Shown piece by piece: positions 1 through 4,635 of a DNA stretch of 8,834 bases (its first letter is position 1; each line of letters starts with the position of its first letter). Source of the stretch: Armatimonadota bacterium (lineage in GTDB: Bacteria > Armatimonadota > Hebobacteria > CAIYQO01). The translations under genes were made by a program, and so were the position numbers. The DNA lies in the NCBI GenBank assembly GCA_022708765.1, contig JAKIYB010000119.1, positions 1,433 through 10,266 of the forward strand. The letters are read 5' to 3'. The notes beneath the pieces were generated by a model. That model was given only the letters and a program-made list of their open reading frames with translations, was not told the DNA's origin and made no database searches.

Positions 1-52
1 CGCCCGGCCGTAAACAGCCGGGCTACCGAGCTACGCCCCCTGGAAGGGGGCT
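1..52. repeat. Intergenic hairpin repeat, copy A
   Basis: This is one of two inverted copies of the same element; the other is at 135-186. It contains two hairpins: arms 2-8 and 17-23 (gcccggc / gccgggc), then arms 36-40 and 46-50 (ccccc / ggggg) around tggaa. Bases 35-52 are the exact reverse complement of 135-152. By hand alignment 24 of the other 34 positions also match. The copy starts at the window edge, so it may extend further left. It lies beyond the 3' end of the minus-strand YwbE-family gene and could act in RNA 3'-end formation, although no T-tract follows either stem. A dispersed intergenic repeat is the simplest reading. Confidence 0.6.
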
Positions 53-134
53 GTACCGGATCAATCGCCAGCTTTCCGTATGTCCGAAAACGACGGCATC
101 CGATTGTCTCTCCCTGTTCCGAACTATCCGCCCA

Positions 135-186
135 AGCCCCCTTCCAGGGGGCGCCGCTCGGCAGCTCGGTGCTTTAGGGCCGAGTG
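135..186. repeat. Intergenic hairpin repeat, copy B (inverted)
   Basis: This is the inverted partner of the repeat at 1-52, separated from it by 82 nt. The 18 bases at 135-152 match copy A perfectly on the opposite strand. The rest has diverged, but the first hairpin's core is kept: the pair 4-21 of copy A (C-G) is T-A here (positions 183 and 166 read on the minus strand), a compensatory change. One terminal stem pair and one loop-side pair are lost. The copy lies 10 nt past the YwbE-family stop codon, so its minus-strand transcript would place a GC-rich hairpin just downstream of that gene. The two copies could also pair with each other in one long transcript. Confidence 0.6.
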
Positions 187-195
187 GGCTATTGG

Positions 196-423
196 CTACA
201 ACCCCACCGCCACAATATGCTTCACCCGCCCGACCTGGCCATCCGTCAGGCGCACTTTGATGCCGTGGGGATGGAATTTCGAGGGGGTGAGGATGTCTCT
301 CACCACGCCGCGGGTGAGGGCGCCGGTGGGCTGGTCGGCTTTGAGGACGATGTCTACGGTCATACCCGGTGTGATATCAGCGCGTTGACGGCCATCCATG
401 AGGAGTAACGTTCGGGCAAGCAC
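196..423 (-). CDS. ywbE: YwbE-family small conserved protein
   Basis: This encodes a 75-residue protein. Residues 9-75 match the YwbE family (TIGR03833/DUF2196) as I know it from Bacillus: a start like MDGRQRADITPGMTVDIVLK, then a DQ-TG-LTRG-V-DILT stretch, then HPHGIKVRLTDGQVGRVK. The family is short, soluble and functionally uncharacterised; the basic, glycine-rich beta-type motif could suggest nucleic-acid binding, but that is inference. The GTG start at 423 is preferred over the ATG at 399 because CAGGAG lies 6 nt before the GTG, while nothing like a ribosome site precedes the ATG. That adds eight residues (MLARTLLL) to the usual family N terminus. The gene is divergent from the lipoprotein gene starting at 503. 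Confidence 0.85.
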   Translation of the reverse strand: MLARTLLLMDGRQRADITPGMTVDIVLKADQPTGALTRGVVRDILTPSKFHPHGIKVRLTDGQVGRVKHIVAVGL

Positions 424-429
424 GGCGTT

Positions 430-434
430 CTCCT
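430..434 (-). promoter_or_regulatory. Ribosome binding site of the YwbE-family gene
   Basis: AGGAG on the minus strand lies 6 nt upstream of a GTG codon (421-423). It decides the start: the internal ATG at 397-399 has only pyrimidine-rich sequence (TTACTCCTC) before it. Confidence 0.7.
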
Positions 435-491
435 GCCGTGTCGCGCTTTCCGGCCCCCTGATTTGCGCGAGATACCTACAATACTCGCAAC

Positions 492-497
492 AGGAGG
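492..497 (+). promoter_or_regulatory. Ribosome binding site of the lipoprotein gene
   Basis: A perfect AGGAGG lies 5 nt before the ATG at 503. It rules out the in-frame ATG at 398, whose product would hide the lipoprotein signal 35 residues in. A lone TACAAT at 477-482 could be a -10 element for this gene, but I see no acceptable -35 at 16-18 nt, so no promoter is called. Confidence 0.8.
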
Positions 498-502
498 CAA
501 CT

Positions 503-1198
503 ATGCGCTGGATATTGCTGGTTTTTTGCGTGAGCGTCGTGCCGTGGCTGGTTGGCTGCGCGGGAGCGGCGAGCAGCTACGCGGAGCGGGAAATCGAGCG
601 ACGGGCGGCGGAATATATCGGCCCGGCGGACCGCTACGACGCCGACGTGCGCGGGCTCACCACCTCATCGGCGCGGCAAGTGACGCTGGTGGGGACGAAC
701 GTGCGCCCGCGCCCGAATCTGGTGCTCGACACCCTCACCCTTGACCTGCGCGGAGTGCAGTATCGGCGCGACCCCTTCGCGGTGACGCGGGTGGAGGACG
801 CCGCCTTCGCCATGCGGGTGTCGGAAGCGGCGGTGAACGCGTTCCTGCGGGCGCAGGGGCGCACCGGCAACGCGCTGCTCAGCAACGCTCAGGTGGCTTT
901 CCTGCCGAACGAGGTGCGGGTGGCGGCGGATATGCGCGTAGCGGGCGAGACAATCCACGTCACCACCGCCGGCGCCTTCCAGGCGCAGGGGACACAGGTG
1001 CAGTATGTCCCGCAACGGCTGGCGGTAGCCGGCCTACCGGTGCCGGCGACTATCCTGCCGCAGTTCGCCGCGCTCATCAATCCCGCCGCCGACCTGGGCG
1101 GCCTGCGCTTCACCCCGCGCATCCAGACGATCACGGTCGAGAGCGGCGCCGTCGCTCTGTCCGGGCAGGCGGACGTGAGCGCGATTACCGCGCGGTAG
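503..1198 (+). CDS. DUF2993/LmeA-like lipoprotein
   Basis: This encodes 231 residues. Residues 1-19 form a lipoprotein signal peptide: hydrophobic MRWILLVFCVSVVPW, then the lipobox LVGC with Cys19 as the predicted lipidated residue, so the mature protein should be membrane-anchored outside the cytoplasm. The body follows the DUF2993 pattern: an early amphipathic stretch (EREIERRAAEY), a region of repeated beta strands ending in L-LDLRGVQY (about 78-87), a helix with the sequence VSEAAVNAFLRAQG (106-119), then strands leading to the LP-P-TILPQFAALINP segment (178-194) and a final IQTITVESGAVALSGQ. The family includes mycobacterial LmeA, which binds phospholipids and acts in lipomannan maturation; here a lipid-binding role is inference from fold only. 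Its stop lies 3 nt from the end of the opposing sulfatase gene, with no terminator between. Confidence 0.8.
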   Translation: MRWILLVFCVSVVPWLVGCAGAASSYAEREIERRAAEYIGPADRYDADVRGLTTSSARQVTLVGTNVRPRPNLVLDTLTLDLRGVQYRRDPFAVTRVEDAAFAMRVSEAAVNAFLRAQGRTGNALLSNAQVAFLPNEVRVAADMRVAGETIHVTTAGAFQAQGTQVQYVPQRLAVAGLPVPATILPQFAALINPAADLGGLRFTPRIQTITVESGAVALSGQADVSAITAR

Positions 1199-1201
1199 TA
1201 T

Positions 1202-2659
1202 TCAAAATGCTCCCTCCACTGGCGGCAGCGGATCTATCGTCGCCGACATGCGGTCGCAGAGGCGGGTGAGGAGTTCCGCTTTGGCCCGGGTATAATTCGG
1301 ATCGTCCCAGCGGTTCACCACTTCGCCGGGGTCGTCGTCGAGGTCGTAGAGTTCGCCGGTGCCCAGGTTGTGCGCCACGGTGAGGGCATACTCGGCGGTG
1401 CGCAGGTGAGTGGCGTAGGCGCCGCCGTGCATGCGATAGCCGTTAGGGATAGCCTGGTAGTACTCGCTGTAGATATCCTCGCGGTGTGAGCCGTCCGACG
1501 CGCCGGTAAGCCGGGGCCACAGCGAGCGCCCCTGCATGCCCGCGTAAACCGGCAGCCCCGCCGCCTCCAGCACGGTAGGCGCCAGGTCGGTCAACTCGAC
1601 AAATTGTGGACCGATTTGCCCGCCGGGAATGCACACCGGACAGTGGAGGAGAAGCGGCACGCGAATCATCTCCGGATAGAAGTAACACCCCTGGAAGTAA
1701 ATGCCGTGGTCGCCCAGCATCTCCCCGTGGTCGGCGTGGAAGAGGATGAGGGTGTTGTCCAGTTGGCCGGTGGCGCGCAGCGCGTCCAATACGCGGCCAA
1801 TCTGATAATCCACGTGCGCGATTTTTGCCCAGTAAGCGGCGCGGATCAGCCGGTGGTCGCGGTCACTCATGCGCTCGGCGGCGAAGTAACCGCTGCCCCC
1901 ACCCCACACTCCGGCGCGGTCGGTGCGTTGGAAAGCGGGCTTGGCATCCAGTTCGCCGGGGGTGTAGCGCGGCAGCGGAATCTCCTCCAGCCGGTCAAGC
2001 AGCGGTTGGAGAAACTCCCACGGCGGATCGAACGGCTCGTGCGGGTCTTCAAAGCCGCAGGTGAAGAACCAGGGACGGTCCAGCCCCGCTCCGGTCTGAA
2101 TGAAATTGATGGCCCGCTGCGCCGTCCACCCGGCATTGCTCGTCTCCGGCGGCATGCCGAAGGAGATATACGGCGAATCCTCCACCGGCGCGCGTGCGAA
2201 GGTCACCCCCTGCTCCGCCAACCACGCGGTGTAGGCATTCACCGGCGGGCCGGGGGGATGCAGCGACCAGTCCATCACCACGTAGCCGTCGTCAATGCGG
2301 CGCTCGCACCAATGGGTGACGCGCGGGTCGCCCGGCGCCAGATGCAGCTTGCCGCCATGCCCGCACAGGTAGCCGGCGTCCGCCAGCAGGCGAGAAATCA
2401 GTCGCTCGTCCGCAGGAATCGCCTGTCCGTTGCGATTCAGCCGCGTGGTGCGCGGGTAGCGCCCGGTGAGGAAACTCGCGCGGCTGGGCGAGCAGATGGG
2501 CGACTGCGCATACGCGCCCTCGCAGCGCACCCCGCCCACCGCCAGCGCGTCCAGGTGCGGCGTCGGCACGAAGGGATTGCCATAACAGCCCAGCGTATCC
2601 CAGCGCTGGCGGTCGGTGGTGATCCAGAGGATATTCAACGGCGTGGTGGTCTCCGGCAT
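1202..2659 (-). CDS. Type I (formylglycine) sulfatase
   Basis: This encodes 485 residues of the alkaline-phosphatase superfamily, expected to hydrolyse sulfate esters. The signature CSPSRASFLTGR (56-67) carries Cys56, the residue oxidised to formylglycine. Other expected active-site groups are K104 and H106 in GGKLHLAP, H207 in DPHEPF, and metal ligands D310-H311 in HADHGEMLGDHG. The C terminus has the family's ELYDLDDDPGEVVN ending (436-449). The start at 2659 fits AAAGGA 8 nt upstream and the conserved N-terminal strand PLNILWITTD. There is no signal peptide, so the enzyme is probably cytoplasmic and acts on imported substrates. The N-terminal metal motif reads TDRQR where relatives have TDQQR (see findings). 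A phosphonate-monoester or phosphodiester substrate is possible, since close relatives share this fold. No formylglycine-generating or anSME maturase is in view. Confidence 0.9.
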   Translation of the reverse strand: MPETTTPLNILWITTDRQRWDTLGCYGNPFVPTPHLDALAVGGVRCEGAYAQSPICSPSRASFLTGRYPRTTRLNRNGQAIPADERLISRLLADAGYLCGHGGKLHLAPGDPRVTHWCERRIDDGYVVMDWSLHPPGPPVNAYTAWLAEQGVTFARAPVEDSPYISFGMPPETSNAGWTAQRAINFIQTGAGLDRPWFFTCGFEDPHEPFDPPWEFLQPLLDRLEEIPLPRYTPGELDAKPAFQRTDRAGVWGGGSGYFAAERMSDRDHRLIRAAYWAKIAHVDYQIGRVLDALRATGQLDNTLILFHADHGEMLGDHGIYFQGCYFYPEMIRVPLLLHCPVCIPGGQIGPQFVELTDLAPTVLEAAGLPVYAGMQGRSLWPRLTGASDGSHREDIYSEYYQAIPNGYRMHGGAYATHLRTAEYALTVAHNLGTGELYDLDDDPGEVVNRWDDPNYTRAKAELLTRLCDRMSATIDPLPPVEGAF

Positions 2660-2698
2660 GACGACGTTCCTTTCGAGGGGCGGTCTACCGCTCGCTCT

Positions 2699-2727
2699 AC
2701 TATAGCACACCCCGTGCTTCTTGCCAG
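2699..2727 (-). promoter_or_regulatory. Candidate promoter of the sulfatase gene
   Basis: Read on the minus strand: CTGGCA (2727-2722), a 17-nt spacer, then TATAGT (2704-2699) with a TGn extended -10 directly upstream. Transcription would begin near 2692, giving a leader of about 33 nt. Its -35 overlaps that of the opposing cysteine synthase promoter by five bases. Confidence 0.55.
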
Positions 2728-2749
2728 CTTTGCGCCGAAATGCTACTGT
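2721..2749 (+). promoter_or_regulatory. Candidate promoter of the cysteine synthase gene
   Basis: TTGCCA (2721-2726), a 17-nt spacer, then TACTGT (2744-2749) with TGC directly before it (extended -10). The start point would fall near 2756, leaving a very short leader in which AGGA (2757-2760) sits almost at the 5' end. The -10 is weak (three of six consensus bases, including both ends), hence the moderate confidence. Confidence 0.4.
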
Positions 2750-2768
2750 AGGCGTCAGGATTACACCC

Positions 2769-3656
2769 ATGCTCACCGACAACATTCTCGACCTTATTGG
2801 CAACACCCCACTGTTGCGCCTGCGCGGCGAGCGCATCGTCGCCAAGGCGGAGTTTCTGAATCCCGGCGGCAGCATCAAGGACCGCGTGGCGAAGGCGATG
2901 CTGGAGGGCGCGCGGCGCGACGGCAAGCTGCGGCCGGACAGCATTATCGTGGAGCCGACCAGCGGCAACACCGGCATCGGCGTGGCGCTGGTGGGAAGGT
3001 TGATGGGCTACCCGGTGCGCATTGTCATGCCGGAAGGGATGAGCGAGGAGCGAAAAAAAATCATCCGCGCGCTGGGCGCCGAATTGGTGCTCACCCCGGA
3101 TGAGGAGAGCATTGGCGGCGCGGTGGCGCGCGTGCGCCGCATGGCGGCGGAAGACCCGCGCGTCTTCGTGCCGCAGCAGTTCGAGAATCCGGAAAATCCC
3201 CGCGTGCACTACACCAGCACCGCCGTCGAATTGTGGGAGCAGACGGGGGGTGAGGTTGACTGCTTCGTGGCCGGCATCGGCAGCGGCGGCACGTTGCAGG
3301 GCGTGGGCGCCTTCCTGAAAGAACGCAATCCCGACATCCACATCGTCGCCGTGGAGCCGAAAAACGTCTCCGCCCTCCTCGGCCACGAACCCGGCCTGCA
3401 CCAGATTCAGGGCATCGGCGACGGCTTCATCCCCGCCATCCTGAACACCCGTCTCATTGACGATATTATCGAGGTGACCGATGAGGACGCCATCGAGACC
3501 ACCCGCCAACTCGGTCGCGATCTCGGCCTGCTCGTTGGCATCTCCTCCGGCGCCAACGTCTGGGCCTGCCGCCAACTGCTGCCCAAAATCACCGGCACCA
3601 TCGCCACCGTGCTGCCCGACCGCGCGGAACGGTACTTCAGCACGGCGCTGCTGTGA
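2769..3656 (+). CDS. cysK: Cysteine synthase (O-acetylserine sulfhydrylase)
   Basis: This is a 295-residue PLP enzyme of fold type II that makes cysteine from O-acetylserine and sulfide. It opens with ILDLIGNTPLLRL. Lys37 in NPGGSIKDR is the PLP Schiff-base lysine, TSGNTG (64-69) is the substrate-binding loop, GSGGT (171-175) is the phosphate-binding loop, and GISSGA (257-262) contacts the pyridine ring. QQFENPENPRVHY and IQGIGDGFIP are CysK-type, but the end reads DRAERYFST, closer to CysM's DRGDRY than CysK's DSGERY, so the A/B isozyme class is open. The length is near the short end of the family. The ATG at 2769 is chosen because AGGA lies 8 nt upstream and the protein then starts like its relatives. 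Codons 95-98 contain a run of eight A. No cysE is in the window. Confidence 0.9.
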   Translation: MLTDNILDLIGNTPLLRLRGERIVAKAEFLNPGGSIKDRVAKAMLEGARRDGKLRPDSIIVEPTSGNTGIGVALVGRLMGYPVRIVMPEGMSEERKKIIRALGAELVLTPDEESIGGAVARVRRMAAEDPRVFVPQQFENPENPRVHYTSTAVELWEQTGGEVDCFVAGIGSGGTLQGVGAFLKERNPDIHIVAVEPKNVSALLGHEPGLHQIQGIGDGFIPAILNTRLIDDIIEVTDEDAIETTRQLGRDLGLLVGISSGANVWACRQLLPKITGTIATVLPDRAERYFSTALL

Positions 3657-3730
3657 GTTGATGCTCCCTGCAGGAATCACTCCCGTCCCCCGCGAATCTT
3701 CTCCATACAGGATGCTCTCGGAGGACGACC

Positions 3731-4540
3731 ATGCAAGTGACCTGTCCATCATGCCACCGCGTCATTCCGGCGGAAGATGTGAACGTGAAAGATGCCATCG
3801 CCAAGTGCACGGCCTGCAATGAGATCTTCAGCTTCGCGCATCTGCTGCCATCCACCGCGCCGACGGCGCCGCTGCCCCCCTCCACGCCGCCGCCCTCACA
3901 GGGGGTAACGGTGACGCCTGCCGCCGGCGGCATTCTCGGCGGCATCGTCGAGCACGTGCGCGGGTACTTTCAGCCGATGGTGAAGAGCGAGGTGGAGATG
4001 CCGCGCGGCTTCGCGATGAACCGCTCCGCCGGCGACCTGGTCATCACCCGCCGCTGGATCTCTTGCGGGGTGATCCCGCTACTACTCTTCAGCCTCTTTT
4101 GGAACGGCATCGTCTTCACGTTCTACGGGGTCATCATCACCGGGCTGATACAGGGAAGCGTGCCATGGTTTGTCGCGCTCTTCCCCAGTCTTCATCTTGC
4201 CGTCGGGATCTACATTGGCTACACCGCGCTGGCCGGCTTGCTCAACACCACCGAGTTCCGCCTCTCCAACTACACGCTTAGCGTGCGGCACTACCCGTTG
4301 TGGTGGCCCGGCGGCCGCACTATCGGCACCGAGGGGATTGACCAGCTCTTCTGCGAGGAGCGACGCGGGCGCAAGGGCTCGCGCTCCTACACGGTGGGGG
4401 TGCAGTTAAAAAGCGGCGAGCGCCTCACCCTCGTCACCAACTTCGAGCAACCCAACCAGGCGCGTTTCGTGGAGCAGGAGATCGAACGCTTTCTGGGCAT
4501 TCAGGACCGCCTGGTACCCGGGGAGATGTATGCGCCGTAA
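3731..4540 (+). CDS. Zinc-ribbon membrane protein with PH-like C terminus
   Basis: This encodes 269 residues with no gene name I recognise. Residues 1-35 form a zinc ribbon with Cys5/Cys8 and Cys26/Cys29 (CPSC, CTAC). A Pro/Ala-rich linker follows (about 40-65). Two membrane helices lie at about 112-137 (CGVIPLLLFSLFWNGIVFTF and onward) and 146-171. The C-terminal third (about 172-256) has the strand pattern of a small PH-like domain, with LSNYTLSVRHYPL, VGVQLKSGERLTLV and a closing helix FVEQEIERFLGI. I recall this three-part layout from uncharacterised proteins of several environmental phyla. The ribbon and tail probably face the cytoplasm. GGAGG lies 6 nt before the ATG. The gene starts 74 nt after cysK in the same direction with no clear terminator between, so co-transcription is possible. 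Confidence 0.75.
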   Translation: MQVTCPSCHRVIPAEDVNVKDAIAKCTACNEIFSFAHLLPSTAPTAPLPPSTPPPSQGVTVTPAAGGILGGIVEHVRGYFQPMVKSEVEMPRGFAMNRSAGDLVITRRWISCGVIPLLLFSLFWNGIVFTFYGVIITGLIQGSVPWFVALFPSLHLAVGIYIGYTALAGLLNTTEFRLSNYTLSVRHYPLWWPGGRTIGTEGIDQLFCEERRGRKGSRSYTVGVQLKSGERLTLVTNFEQPNQARFVEQEIERFLGIQDRLVPGEMYAP

Positions 4541-4541
4541 T

Positions 4542-4557
4542 CGTACTCGTACTCGTG
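4542..4557. repeat. Short tandem repeat cgtact
   Basis: This holds two full and one partial copy of a 6-nt unit (cgtact), immediately after the stop codon of the zinc-ribbon gene. Degenerate text of a similar low-complexity kind (caactcgcaacctgtaac) sits at 4613-4630. Such strings are typical intergenic filler and no function is claimed. Confidence 0.5.
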
Positions 4558-4573
4558 ACTCCCAGACAAATCA

Positions 4574-4606
4574 GGGGACGGCCACCACGCTCGGGCAGCC
4601 GTCCCC
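4574..4606. terminator. Hairpin between convergent genes, terminator-like
   Basis: A perfect 9-bp stem, ggggacggc (4574-4582) with gccgtcccc (4598-4606), has a 15-nt loop. It lies between the 3' ends of two convergent genes (stops at 4540 and 4636), the expected place for a bidirectional terminator. Neither strand has a T-tract after the stem, so classic intrinsic termination is not shown; it may be a 3'-end stabiliser or part of a dispersed repeat. Confidence 0.45.
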
Positions 4607-4635
4607 GCATACAACTCGCAACCTGTAACTTGCCC

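Noticed and set aside
398..502. Earlier in-frame ATG for the lipoprotein gene
   Set aside because: It has no ribosome site and would bury the lipoprotein signal, whereas AGGAGG stands 5 nt before the ATG at 503.
2660..2977. In-frame upstream extension of the sulfatase
   Set aside because: The added residues are not sulfatase-like, would overlap cysK and its promoter, and a good ribosome site plus family alignment support the start at 2659.
1604..3103. Long plus-strand open frame opposite the sulfatase
   Set aside because: It is antisense to a convincing sulfatase gene, runs across two promoters into the wrong frame of cysK, and its Arg/Gly/Ala-rich translation resembles no protein. It is a by-product of GC-rich third codon positions.
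3657..3730. Possible terminator or promoter between cysK and the zinc-ribbon gene
   Set aside because: I found no stable stem with a T-tract, and no -35/-10 pair at acceptable spacing, so nothing beyond the ribosome site is claimed.
2700..3752. Minus-strand 350-codon open frame opposite cysteine synthase
   Set aside because: It mirrors the cysK codons, has low-information His/Ala/Gly/Asp-rich sequence and no ribosome site.
4542..4630. Possible CRISPR-like or origin repeat
   Set aside because: There is only a 2.5-copy hexamer and one hairpin, with no regular spacers, no AT-rich unwinding region and no DnaA-box-like sites.
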